The position numbers and the translations under genes were made by a program. A stretch of 64,000 nucleotides of DNA from Actinomycetales bacterium (GTDB lineage: Bacteria > Actinomycetota > Actinomycetes > Actinomycetales > Cellulomonadaceae). Below are positions 50,811 through 59,478 of this stretch, piece after piece (position 1 is the first letter of the stretch; each line of letters starts with the position of its first letter). The notes beneath the pieces were generated by a model. That model did not search any database. It saw only the letters and a list, made by a program, of their open reading frames with translations, and was not told the origin of the DNA. The stretch covers positions 104,095 through 168,094 of the forward strand of contig JAHLLI010000010.1 of assembly GCA_020444245.1 (NCBI GenBank), read 5' to 3'.

Positions 50811-51143
50811 TTACGACGCCACCGTCCGCCGCAACGGCGCGGTCGGCAGCGCGGCCGACAGCCGCGCGGCGGCGTCGGGGGCCACCGTGTAGTCGATCCA
50901 CCGCCCGCGTCGTGCCGTGGTCACCAGGCCGGCGTCGCGCAGGACCTTCAGGTGGTAGCTGAGCAGGTTCGACGCGACCGGGACGTGCGCCTGCAGATCG
51001 CACACGCACTGCGTGCCGTCGGTCAGCCGGTCGAGCACCGCCCACCGCACCGGATCCGCGACGGCCGCGAGCACCGTGAGCGCCTGCTCGGCCCGCTCCG
51101 ACGCTCCAGTCGGGTTTGATTCGATCCTGATTGATTCAGCCAC
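50811..51143 (-). CDS. arsR: ArsR-family repressor heading the arsenic export operon
   Basis: A 110-residue repressor: VLAAVADPVRWAVLDRLTDG, TQCVCDLQAHVPVASNLLSY and HLKVLRDAGLVTTARRGRWI. CVC is the arsenite site. It is the first gene of a run of up to ten minus-strand genes to 43303. GTG start at 51143 lies within the palindrome 51135-51150, so the message is probably leaderless or nearly so. Confidence 0.92.
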   Translation of the reverse strand: MAESIRIESNPTGASERAEQALTVLAAVADPVRWAVLDRLTDGTQCVCDLQAHVPVASNLLSYHLKVLRDAGLVTTARRGRWIDYTVAPDAAARLSAALPTAPLRRTVAS

Positions 51144-51150
51144 ACCTGAA
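51135..51150. promoter_or_regulatory. Possible ArsR operator over the start of the arsenic export operon
   Basis: TTCAG-N6-CTGAA overlapping the GTG start of the arsR gene. ATCAATCAGG-like half-sites continue into the coding sequence. Inference from symmetry and place. Confidence 0.45.
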
Positions 51151-51289
51151 ACATATGGACCGCGGCCAGCGGCCCTCTGGGACCAACGTCACGAGCGGAC
51201 GCAGCGAGCGGTGCGCGAGCGTGTCCCCACCCTTCCGTGGAATCAGGCCCTGTACGAGACCCGGGGCGCATCAGACCGCGTGGGCCTGC

Positions 51290-54200
51290 TCAGGACGCAG
51301 CACTGTCGAACCAGTCCTGGCGCCGCTTGAGGATCGCCTCGGTGCGCTCGCCCAGCTCGGGCGGTGCGCCGTCGTCGTCAGTCCGGTTGGCGACCTCGTC
51401 GCGGATGATCCGCTGCGCCTCGGCCCGTCGACCCTCCGCGGTCGCCACGGCGGCGAGGTCGAGCCGCGGGATCTCCTCGTGCGGCGCGGCCAAGGCGGCG
51501 GTCTCTGCCGCGACCCGCGCGGTCGCCACGTCGCCGTCGGCAAGCGCATGGGTGACCAGCAGGTGGGCAACATCCACGACGGCGACGGCTGCATGCTCGT
51601 CGAGACGGTCTCCGTCGATCAGCCAGGTCCACCCTCCCCCGGCCCGGCGCTGAAGCGGGAAGTCGAACGGACGGCCCTCCACCAGGCGCAGGGCCGTGCG
51701 CAGGTCTTCGATCCCCTCAGGGCCGCGGGCCTGGGCGCGCAGCCGCAGGCGACGGAACAGATCTAGGTCGATCAAGATGTCTTCGACCTCGTAGACGGGG
51801 GTACCGCGGTGAACGGCCCCGCGGGCGAGGCGAGCGTCGGGGAGGTGCGGCTCGCCTGTCCGCGGGTTGCGACCCAGCCAGTCCCGGACGATCCGCACGT
51901 ACTCGCGGGCCTTGGCCGTGGTGGTCGCGAAGGCGTCGGCGACCTCGCCCGGCGTGGCCCCGTGTGGCTTCAGCGCGATGAACGTGAGCAGCTCGGTCAT
52001 GTAGGGCTTGCGCTTGACCAGGGGAGTGCCGCGAGTCGTCGCCCGGACCGGGCCGAGGAGGCGGAGCTTCGGCAGCGAACTCGACTCGGCGAACCACGCG
52101 GCAACATCGTCGTCCAGGGTGGGGTCGGCGTGCTCGACGCCGTTGCGCAGGGCCCCCGGGACGCGGGGAGCCAGGGCGGCGAGATCCTCGACCGTGGCCG
52201 CGGCCGCATCGAGGTAGGTGGCGTCGGGCTCCTCGAGCAGGCTGACGCCCGTCGGGGCGTCTGGGTCCTCGGGCTCGGCGTTGCGCGGCAGGGTGTGCTC
52301 AGCCCGGATGGCGCCGGCGGCATCCACCCAGGCGCGCCATCCCTCCGTGCCGTTGGCCTCGACCGGGATAGGCGCCTCCTGGGTGTCCTCGCCCTGGGCG
52401 AGCAGTGCGGCACAGCCCGCGGCCTCGTCGCTGGTCAGACCGACCGCGACCAGGTCGAGGCCAACCGCGGGGATCCGAACACGTCCCTGTGCCGTGAGCT
52501 CGACGACCAGGCCGTCGCGATCGTCACGAGTGCCGTCGATCACGACGCACGTGCCGGTGCGGCCGGCGTGGGTTCGCAGCACGTCGAGCAGTCGGTCCAG
52601 GGCCGGGTGGCTGGTCGTCGCGTTCAGGAGCAGCAGACGCGCGGGCCACGCTTCGGCACCGGCTTGCGTGGCGCGGGCGGTCGCGACGCCGAGGCCTGCG
52701 TCAGCGGCGCGGTCGATAATCCGTACCGCCTCGGCCAGGGCGAGCCCGATCGGATCGTCGTCGTCGCCGGCGGCGTGAGCGCGGACTCGGTCGGGGTTGA
52801 GCGCGACGAGCTCGTTGGCCACACCGAGCAGATCGACCCTCGCACCGCTGGCCCACGGGTTGCAGGCGACGTCGGCAACCAGGTGGCGCGCGAAGTCCAG
52901 CCCGTAGGTCGGGTCCCCTGCGATGGTGACGTGCAGGTCCTCCAGGTTGAGCAGCCACATGGCCTCGTCATCGCCGGTGCCAACGGTCACGAGAAGCGGG
53001 TAGGGCGCGGGCTGGTCGGCGATCTCGGGTCCCACGTCGTCCAGTGCTTGGCTGGGCGCGAGCTGCCAGTGGTAGCCGTCGTCACTGCCCCGCCACGGCA
53101 CCGGAAGCGTTGCAGCACTCGCCAGGTGCAGCACGACGTGGGTTGCGGTGAGCTCGACTGCAGCGACATCCGGCATCGCGCCGTGGTCCCGCCAAGCGGC
53201 CCCCGCGAGCCGCCGCAGGATCGCGTCGACGTGCTCCACCGTTGGTGCGGTGAAGCTCCCGATCGAGAGGATGGTCTTCTCCACCGGGGCCAGGACAGGA
53301 TCCGGGGCAGCGAACGTGCGGCCGGGGCGCCTGTGCCGGAACTGAGCCCGCCGACGACGCCGCAGCGCCAGGAGCAGGGACCCGGCCAACAGGGCACCGC
53401 CGCCGGTCAGGCCGGCGAGCACCCACGGTGCGAGCCCGGGGTCGCCGACACCGTCGTCGTCCACGGCGCGCACCTGGGTGGCGCCCGCCGGTACGGGCTC
53501 GGCCACCGTCGGCGGAGCGGCCTCCTCCGGAAGCTCCTGGGCGCGGCCATCGGGCGCGGGATCTTCTTCGGATGCGCCCGGCGCAGCGGCATCGAGGCCG
53601 GAGTGCGCCGACGTCGCCCTGGCAGGCGGGGCAGGCTGGGTCATCGCGGCGCTCGAGGGCTCCTGGGTGCCTGCGGCGGCCGCGTCGTCGGAGGCAAGAA
53701 CCTCGGCCTGCGGAAGCTGCAGGACGGTGCCGGCGTAGATGAGGTTGGGGTGGTCGGCGACGGCCGGGTTCAGCGCCACAAGGTCCGGCCACCGACCCGC
53801 GTCACCGAGCTGGTCACGTGCGATCTTCGACAGGCTGTCGCCGTGGCGCACCGTGTACGTCGAGACGGCTGCGTCCGACGGGACGGCAGCCATCATAGGG
53901 AGCTGCAGCACCGTCCCTGCGTAGATCAGGTTGGGGTGGTCGGCGACGACCGGGTTCAACTCCACGATGTCCGGCCACCGACCCGCGTCACCGAGCTGGT
54001 CACGTGCGATCTTCGACAGGCTGTCGCCACGACGGACGGTGTAGGTCGGGCCCTCGGTATCCGACGCGGACGAGGTGGCGCCGGATCCCGGGCTGGGGCG
54101 GGTGGCCTCCTCGGCAGCGTGGGTGGTGGGGTCAGCAGGCGCGGAAGATGCGGATGAAGCGTCCTCGCGTGCCGGGCTTGCCGCGGCCTGCGAGGTCGCG

Positions 54201-54559
54201 GCGACCGGAGCGAGCACGAAGAGCAGGGCAGCGGCCGCGACCAGATGGCGCGCTGCCAGCTGCGGCACCCGCAGCCCGGGCAAGTTGGGCGCCGCGACCC
54301 CGCGTACCCGAGATGCGATCTCCGTCAGGATGCTGACGGCCAGGATCGCCCAGGCGATCCACGCGATGACGGTGACCGCGCCCAGTGCCAACGTGCCGTC
54401 GTCCTGCGCGGTGAACGCGTTCCGGAGCTGGTCCCAGGTCGGCAGTGCGTGCGGGACGAGGTCGGTGCCCAGCCTGACGAGGGCTACCGGAACAGCAGCA
54501 ACGATTCCGGCGAGCAGCAGCGTTGCTGCCAGGCCGAGCAGGCGGGATCGCAGTCTCAT
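51290..54559 (-). CDS. LysM and BTAD-domain membrane protein of the Tad pilus locus
   Basis: A 1089-residue protein. Two or three N-terminal helices (LLGLAATLLLAGIVAAVPVA and later), a Ser/Ala linker, two LysM domains (TYTVRRGDSLSKIARDQLGD and TYTVRHGDSLSKIARDQLGD, about residues 176-285), a further helix (WVLAGLTGGGALLAGSLLLA), a long cytosolic part, then a winged helix (EVADAFATTTAKAREYVRIV) and a BTAD helical-repeat end. Such proteins join wall binding with a SARP-like C-terminus and recur in actinobacterial Tad loci. Start overlaps the upstream gene. Confidence 0.88.
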   Translation of the reverse strand: MRLRSRLLGLAATLLLAGIVAAVPVALVRLGTDLVPHALPTWDQLRNAFTAQDDGTLALGAVTVIAWIAWAILAVSILTEIASRVRGVAAPNLPGLRVPQLAARHLVAAAALLFVLAPVAATSQAAASPAREDASSASSAPADPTTHAAEEATRPSPGSGATSSASDTEGPTYTVRRGDSLSKIARDQLGDAGRWPDIVELNPVVADHPNLIYAGTVLQLPMMAAVPSDAAVSTYTVRHGDSLSKIARDQLGDAGRWPDLVALNPAVADHPNLIYAGTVLQLPQAEVLASDDAAAAGTQEPSSAAMTQPAPPARATSAHSGLDAAAPGASEEDPAPDGRAQELPEEAAPPTVAEPVPAGATQVRAVDDDGVGDPGLAPWVLAGLTGGGALLAGSLLLALRRRRRAQFRHRRPGRTFAAPDPVLAPVEKTILSIGSFTAPTVEHVDAILRRLAGAAWRDHGAMPDVAAVELTATHVVLHLASAATLPVPWRGSDDGYHWQLAPSQALDDVGPEIADQPAPYPLLVTVGTGDDEAMWLLNLEDLHVTIAGDPTYGLDFARHLVADVACNPWASGARVDLLGVANELVALNPDRVRAHAAGDDDDPIGLALAEAVRIIDRAADAGLGVATARATQAGAEAWPARLLLLNATTSHPALDRLLDVLRTHAGRTGTCVVIDGTRDDRDGLVVELTAQGRVRIPAVGLDLVAVGLTSDEAAGCAALLAQGEDTQEAPIPVEANGTEGWRAWVDAAGAIRAEHTLPRNAEPEDPDAPTGVSLLEEPDATYLDAAAATVEDLAALAPRVPGALRNGVEHADPTLDDDVAAWFAESSSLPKLRLLGPVRATTRGTPLVKRKPYMTELLTFIALKPHGATPGEVADAFATTTAKAREYVRIVRDWLGRNPRTGEPHLPDARLARGAVHRGTPVYEVEDILIDLDLFRRLRLRAQARGPEGIEDLRTALRLVEGRPFDFPLQRRAGGGWTWLIDGDRLDEHAAVAVVDVAHLLVTHALADGDVATARVAAETAALAAPHEEIPRLDLAAVATAEGRRAEAQRIIRDEVANRTDDDGAPPELGERTEAILKRRQDWFDSAAS

Positions 54560-55020
54560 CGCTCGACACCTCCGACGGCGCGCACGGGTCTGGCTTCGGC
54601 ATGTCCCGTGACCGTGAGGGAGTTGATGCCGATGATGCTCAGGAACGTGGTGGTGTAGGTGGTGCTGGTGTCGACGACGACCACCTGGCCGGCCGTGATG
54701 GTGGCAGTGCCGGTGACGTCCGTGGCCGCGGCCAGGTAGGTGTTCGCGGCGTTCACGGAGGCTGCTACGTCGAGCTGCGCGCCGTCGCCGCGGAGCGCGG
54801 CCGCTCCGTCAAGCTGCTGCCCGCCGGCGCGCGCCGCCTCGACGGCGATATCCTGCGCGCGTTCCTTGGCCCGGACCTGGCCGCTGAGGTCCACGCCCAG
54901 CCCGAGGAGCAGCATCATCGTCAGGGCGGTGGTGATCATCCAGATGCTCACCGAGCCGCGCTCGGGATCATCACCGAGGGGCCGCATCCGCGAGGCGAGT
55001 CGGTCGGGCACGGTCGTCAC
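54556..55020 (-). CDS. TadE/TadG-like pseudopilin (third)
   Basis: A 154-residue protein with a processed-pilin-like segment GSVSIWMITTALTMMLLLGL near residue 22 and a soluble region, SGQVRAKERAQDIAVEAARA, typical of TadE/G and Rv3660c-type proteins of Tad loci. It is coupled by 4-base overlaps on both sides. Confidence 0.85.
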   Translation of the reverse strand: MTTVPDRLASRMRPLGDDPERGSVSIWMITTALTMMLLLGLGVDLSGQVRAKERAQDIAVEAARAGGQQLDGAAALRGDGAQLDVAASVNAANTYLAAATDVTGTATITAGQVVVVDTSTTYTTTFLSIIGINSLTVTGHAEARPVRAVGGVER

Positions 55021-55475
55021 CGCCTCCCCCGGTAGGTGTCGATCGGGCTGACCACTGTGTACGTGACCGCGAGCGTGCCCGGGAGCCCCGGCAGGGTATC
55101 GGCCAGGTCGACCTGGCAGGTCACGGTGGCGCTGACCGAGGCCGGGGTGCCGACCGGGGCGGCGAACCCGGCAAGGTCCAGCGTGACCGTCGTGGCCCGA
55201 CAAGTCAGGTTCTCGGTGTCGAGGCTGGCCACGGCAGCGTCGCGAGCCGCGCCCTCGGCCTCGGCCTGGCTTCGGGCGATCGAGGCGGCCCGGGCAGCGT
55301 CGGCGGCGGCAGACTCGACCGCCTGGTGGGCGACGGCCATCCGGCCGCCTGCGATGATCAGCCCGATGAACAGGGCCAGGGCTGGCGCGAGGATGACGAC
55401 CTCCACGACGGTCGAGCCCTCGTCGCGGGGTCTCGGCACTCGCAGGGCGCGGCGCGGCGCGCGGACGGTGCTCAT
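55017..55475 (-). CDS. TadE-like pseudopilin (second)
   Basis: A 152-residue protein: a short basic start, then DEGSTVVEVVILAPALALFI with the Glu of TadE proteins, then HQAVESAAADAARAASIARS and a beta-rich C-terminus with two cysteines. Minor pilins of the Tad system. Overlaps both neighbours by 4 bases. Confidence 0.87.
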   Translation of the reverse strand: MSTVRAPRRALRVPRPRDEGSTVVEVVILAPALALFIGLIIAGGRMAVAHQAVESAAADAARAASIARSQAEAEGAARDAAVASLDTENLTCRATTVTLDLAGFAAPVGTPASVSATVTCQVDLADTLPGLPGTLAVTYTVVSPIDTYRGRR

Positions 55476-55897
55476 CCGGTCAGCCGTTCGATCGAAGCCG
55501 AGGCGGCCTGCGTGATCCGCGGCACCCAGCCTGGCACCACCGACAGCGTGGTCCCGGTCACCACGACGGTGATCGTCGTCGGACCCGGGCTGGTCGTGAC
55601 GGTCACGTCGCGCAGCACGTCCGCACCGCCCGCGGACTCGACGAACCCTTCGGCGGCGCTCTGGCCGGCGCCAACAGGGGCCGCTTCCGCTGCGGCGGCA
55701 CGAGCGCCCTCGCTCGCAGCCGCCATCGCGACGGTCCGGCCGTGGTAGATCAGCGCGGCCTGCATGCCGACGAACATCATCAGGAACAGCGACGGCATGA
55801 GGACGACGATCTGCAACGAAGCTGAACCGCGGTCGCGCGCGTGGTCAACCGCCCCGCGGCGCGGGCGCAAGTGGGCGGTTCGTTGACGCGCGGGCAC
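55472..55897 (-). CDS. TadE-like pseudopilin (first)
   Basis: A 141-residue protein with DRGSASLQIVVLMPSLFLMM as pilin-type N-terminal helix (Gln in place of the usual Glu) and YHGRTVAMAAASEGARAAAA behind it. GTG start 2 bases after the pilin stop. It belongs to the same pilin gene cluster. Confidence 0.85.
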   Translation of the reverse strand: MPARQRTAHLRPRRGAVDHARDRGSASLQIVVLMPSLFLMMFVGMQAALIYHGRTVAMAAASEGARAAAAEAAPVGAGQSAAEGFVESAGGADVLRDVTVTTSPGPTTITVVVTGTTLSVVPGWVPRITQAASASIERLTG

Positions 55898-55899
55898 GG

Positions 55900-56097
55900 T
55901 CAGCTGATGCCGGGGATCTTGGAGTTCACGAACGCCAGGATCGCGGCGTAGACGATCCCGGCCAGGGCCAGCAGCCCCACGGCCCAGAACACGATCTCGA
56001 TGGTCGACGCGCCCCGGTCCGGGTCGGCCACGGCGGCCTGGACGCGGTCCCGCACGGCGAAGCCGAGCGTGTGGATGGTGGCGATCAGGTACAGCAT
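55900..56097 (-). CDS. Flp-type pilin-like protein
   Basis: A 65-residue protein. After a basic N-terminal region, DRGASTIEIVFWAVGLLALA matches the conserved pilin helix with Glu at +5 from the likely cleavage site, followed by a short end (NSKIPGIS). This size and layout fit the major Flp pilin. It lies between tadC and the TadE-like genes. Confidence 0.85.
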   Translation of the reverse strand: MLYLIATIHTLGFAVRDRVQAAVADPDRGASTIEIVFWAVGLLALAGIVYAAILAFVNSKIPGIS

Positions 56098-56120
56098 GGT
56101 CGTGCCCCCTTCGTCTTGGG

Positions 56121-57026
56121 TCAGATGGATCCGAACAGGCGCAGGAGTGGTGGGGCCATCAACAGCGCGAGGAAGACCAGGCCGAGGAACGAAGCCGGCA
56201 GATACATGCGCTCCTCGACCTGGTTGGCCTCGGCCAGCTCGGTGGCGAGCTGGCCGGACCTGATCGAAGCGCTGCGGGCACGCAGCTGGCGGAACACCTC
56301 GGAGTTCTCATCGCCCGCGAGCCGCATGATGTCCGCGACGTCGGCGAGCTCCGGCAGAGAGAGGGCCTGAGCGAGCTCGGTCAGTGCATCCCACGCTGGT
56401 TGACCGTCGTAGCGGGCGCGGGCGAGCTCCTCGCGAATGCGCCGGAAGATCCACGAGTCGCCCACCGCGGCCGCGTTGGCCAACGCGACACCAGCGCCAG
56501 CGCCTGCGTTGCGTTCGAGTGCGCACAGCTCCACGTAAGCGCTCACGGCTCGGGCGCAGTCGGCGCGAGCCCTGCGGGCGGCCTCCGCGGCGTCGCGCGA
56601 CGGCGCCATGAACAGAACCACCGCGAGGACCACCGTCGCCGCGATCGGCAACGGCAACGGCACGCGGACGCCCAGCATCGTGAAGAACCCGGTCAGCGCC
56701 GAGGGCAGGACCAGGCCGAGGAGCCCGAGGGAGACCTTGCGGCCGTAGAACTGCGCGGGTGTCTGGCGCAGGACAGCGAGGTCCGAGACCGGCACGACCC
56801 CGAGCAGCCGGGCGGGCAGGGTGCGCTCGGCCCAGATGCCTAGGCGTTCGGTCCGGTCCGGAGCCGCCGTGGCAACAGGGGCACCGGCACGGCGCCTAGA
56901 AGACGGTGACAACCGTGCCAGAACGTCGCCAAGATCAGGCTGGGCAGGGGTCAGCGCAAACACCGCGCCAGCCACTCCGCCGCCGATGAGGACGCCCAGA
57001 AGCAGGGACAGCTGCAGCCCGGTCAT
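56121..57026 (-). CDS. tadC: Tad pilus inner-membrane protein TadC
   Basis: A 301-residue T2SSF-family protein. An N-terminal helix (LSLLLGVLIGGGVAGAVFAL), a central helix pair (VSLGLLGLVLPSALTGFF, LPLPIAATVVLAVVLFM), the T2SSF domain with LPELADVADIMRLAGDEN, and a C-terminal helix (FLGLVFLALLMAPPLLRLF). It forms the platform with TadB. ATG overlaps the tadB stop. Confidence 0.9.
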   Translation of the reverse strand: MTGLQLSLLLGVLIGGGVAGAVFALTPAQPDLGDVLARLSPSSRRRAGAPVATAAPDRTERLGIWAERTLPARLLGVVPVSDLAVLRQTPAQFYGRKVSLGLLGLVLPSALTGFFTMLGVRVPLPLPIAATVVLAVVLFMAPSRDAAEAARRARADCARAVSAYVELCALERNAGAGAGVALANAAAVGDSWIFRRIREELARARYDGQPAWDALTELAQALSLPELADVADIMRLAGDENSEVFRQLRARSASIRSGQLATELAEANQVEERMYLPASFLGLVFLALLMAPPLLRLFGSI

Positions 57027-57892
57027 GAGGCACCTGCCCTGGCGGCCGCCCCCACGATCCTGGGCGGCGGCTTCGCCTCGGCCATCTTCCGCATCCAGGC
57101 CAGACCGGCCGCGTAGGCGGCGAGCAGGACGACGAGCAGGAGCTGGCCGAGCGGCGTGCGATAGGGCGCGACGTAGTCGCCGGTGAAAGCGAGCACCACG
57201 AGCACACCGGCCGAGAACATGGTCACCAGTCGCGCGGACCCACGGGGCTTCGCTCGCCCGGCCTCCACCCGGCGCCGCGACGCCACGTCCTCGCTGACGG
57301 ACTCGGCGACCGCTTGGAGGGTGCCAGCCAGGCTCCGGCTGCGCCGCCGGGCGGCGAGGATCAGGTTGGCGGCGATCAGGTCGCCCGTGACGTCGTCCAG
57401 GTCGTCGGCGAACGCCCGCAATGCCACCTCGGTGTCCCACCGCGCACGGAGTCGAGCCACCAATCGGGCGACCTCGGGCCGGATCGCCTCTGGGGTGGAC
57501 CGAAGCGTCGCACCGATCGCTTGCTCCAGCCCGACCCCCGCACCGAGCACCCCAGCCAGGCTGCGGGTCCACTCCTCCATCGCCTCGAGACGCCGGATTG
57601 TTGCGGCCGCGGGTGGATCCGACAGCAGGTAGGGCAGGCCGAGGACCGCCGCAGGGACGATGAGCACCGCGACCAGCCAGCCAGTGACGACCGCCAAGAC
57701 CAGCCCTACGGCGATCGAGGCAGCAAGCTGCAGGACCGTGCGACGCGCAAGCCGACGCGTGAGTCCGAGCGGCTGCCACGGCGTGCGCCGCACGGGCTCG
57801 CCGGACGCGCGCCCGACCAAGGCCCAGCCGGAACCCACGAGCCCGGCGACCACCATGGCGCCGAACACCCCCGACAGCACCGCCAGGTTCAT
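57023..57892 (-). CDS. tadB: Tad pilus inner-membrane protein TadB
   Basis: A 289-residue T2SSF-family protein. Helices near the N-terminus (VFGAMVVAGLVGSGWALVG), middle (LQLAASIAVGLVLAVVTGWL) and end (LLLVVLLAAYAAGLAWM); the T2SSF core shows TRSLAGVLGAGVGLEQAIGA and RSRSLAGTLQAVAESVSED. ATG 57892 overlaps the tadA stop (ATGA); GTG 57901 is a weaker choice. Confidence 0.9.
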   Translation of the reverse strand: MNLAVLSGVFGAMVVAGLVGSGWALVGRASGEPVRRTPWQPLGLTRRLARRTVLQLAASIAVGLVLAVVTGWLVAVLIVPAAVLGLPYLLSDPPAAATIRRLEAMEEWTRSLAGVLGAGVGLEQAIGATLRSTPEAIRPEVARLVARLRARWDTEVALRAFADDLDDVTGDLIAANLILAARRRSRSLAGTLQAVAESVSEDVASRRRVEAGRAKPRGSARLVTMFSAGVLVVLAFTGDYVAPYRTPLGQLLLVVLLAAYAAGLAWMRKMAEAKPPPRIVGAAARAGAS

Positions 57893-59478
57893 CGCGACCA
57901 CCCGGCGTCGGCCTCGGCCTGGTAGGCGTCCAGGTCGAACCCGTGGGCGACCAGGTCCCGGCAGGCTTCGGTGATCACGCCGGTGGCCAGGGCCGGGCCG
58001 TTGCCCGACGGCCCGAACAGGTAGGTCAGGGCGTAGCCCTTCTCCCGCTCGCCCGGCTCGACGACGGCGACCTCACGGACCCAACGGCGCATCGCCCGGG
58101 TGCCGTCGGGCAGGACCACGGCCTTGCGGTCGAGCTGGACGATCACGTCCAGGCATCCGGCGAGCTTCTCCATCGCCAGGTCCCGGGTGACGTGCCCGCC
58201 GGTCTCCATCGCACAGGTGACCAGCTTGTGCACGCACGCCTCGGCTGAGGACGCGTGGGTGGTGGACAGCGAACCCGTCCCGGACTCCATCGCCTTGATC
58301 ATCGTCCAGACCTCGCGGCCGCGGATCTCCCCGACGATCTGGCGGTCCAGTGCGAAGCGGAAGGAGTCGACCAGCGCGTCGTCCAGGTCGAACGCCCCTG
58401 CGGCGCGCCCATCGGCTCCGATCTCCCCCATGCCCGGGCGGGACTCCCAGTCGATCACGACCTCGTGGCGGCCGGCCTGGTCCACGAACAGCTCGTACTC
58501 GGTCTCGAAGGTGCCGATCGCCTCCTGCGGTGGGATCTGCGCGCACAGCGCCCGCATCAAGGTGGTCTTGCCCGCCGACATCGGCCCGGCGACCACCGTG
58601 GACCATCCGGCGCGCACCGCCGCGGCCAGGAAGTCCGCGCACGCCGGGGACATGCAGTCCCGGTCCACCCACGCGGCCAGGGAGTCGATGGAAAGGCGGT
58701 GGCGGCGGATCACGACCGTGGGGACCGAAACCACCCACGCGGTCGCGGCCAGCCGTGCCCCGCCGTCCAGCTTCAGGTGCAACCGGGGCGTGCCCTCGGA
58801 GAAGGGCCGAGGGTTGGACTCCGACCGGTTGGCCACGAACCGCAGGAAGTCGATCAGCTCCTCATCGGAGTCGGCCACCGGCTCCGCGCCGATACGGGTG
58901 CCGTCGACCAGCTGCAGCAGCACCTTGCGGTGGCCCAAGACGAAGATGTTCTCCACCCGGTCGTCGTCGATCAGCGGTTGCAGGCGACCCAGCCCGAAGA
59001 CCGCGTCGAAGACCGCCTGCGCCATGCGCGCCTGCTGGGCACCGGTCCACGCCTGGCCGCCGGTGGCCACGGCGTCGGCGGTGTGATCGGCCAGCAGCTC
59101 GTCGATCACGGCCCGGCCGTACTGCTCCTGGGCGGTGCGATCGCCGGCGGCCGAGGGGCCGGCCTCGTTCCGGTCCTGGGCGTTCTCCTTCGTGTGGTCC
59201 TTGGTCAGCCGGCCGGCGACGATCGTGCGCAGGGCGCGCACGAGACTCCAGTCGATCTCGGCGCTGTCGGCTGTTGGCCGAGGAGCGGACGACGGGATGA
59301 CGGCGGGACGCGGGGACGAGTGCCGACGACGCGCGTCCTCCAGGACCGCCGGAGTCCGGGAGGGCTGTGCGGCTGGGCGCAGCGAGAAGGTCCCACGCAC
59401 CCGTCCGTGCGGCGCCTGCGCGGCGAACAGTGGCAGGGCAGTCGGGTCGCCCGGGTCGTTGCTCGGCTCGGTGCTCAC
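57889..59478 (-). CDS. tadA: Tad pilus secretion ATPase TadA (CpaF)
   Basis: A 529-residue GspE/PulE-family ATPase: N-terminal extension of about 110 disordered residues, then GRLQPLIDDDRVENIFVLGH, Walker A VVAGPMSAGKTTLMRALC, Asp box TFETEYELFVD, Walker B RQIVGEIRGREVWTMIKAM and His box STTHASSAEACVHKL. It drives pilus assembly. GTG start overlaps the CpaE-like gene stop by 4 bases. Confidence 0.94.
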   Translation of the reverse strand: MSTEPSNDPGDPTALPLFAAQAPHGRVRGTFSLRPAAQPSRTPAVLEDARRRHSSPRPAVIPSSAPRPTADSAEIDWSLVRALRTIVAGRLTKDHTKENAQDRNEAGPSAAGDRTAQEQYGRAVIDELLADHTADAVATGGQAWTGAQQARMAQAVFDAVFGLGRLQPLIDDDRVENIFVLGHRKVLLQLVDGTRIGAEPVADSDEELIDFLRFVANRSESNPRPFSEGTPRLHLKLDGGARLAATAWVVSVPTVVIRRHRLSIDSLAAWVDRDCMSPACADFLAAAVRAGWSTVVAGPMSAGKTTLMRALCAQIPPQEAIGTFETEYELFVDQAGRHEVVIDWESRPGMGEIGADGRAAGAFDLDDALVDSFRFALDRQIVGEIRGREVWTMIKAMESGTGSLSTTHASSAEACVHKLVTCAMETGGHVTRDLAMEKLAGCLDVIVQLDRKAVVLPDGTRAMRRWVREVAVVEPGEREKGYALTYLFGPSGNGPALATGVITEACRDLVAHGFDLDAYQAEADAGWSR

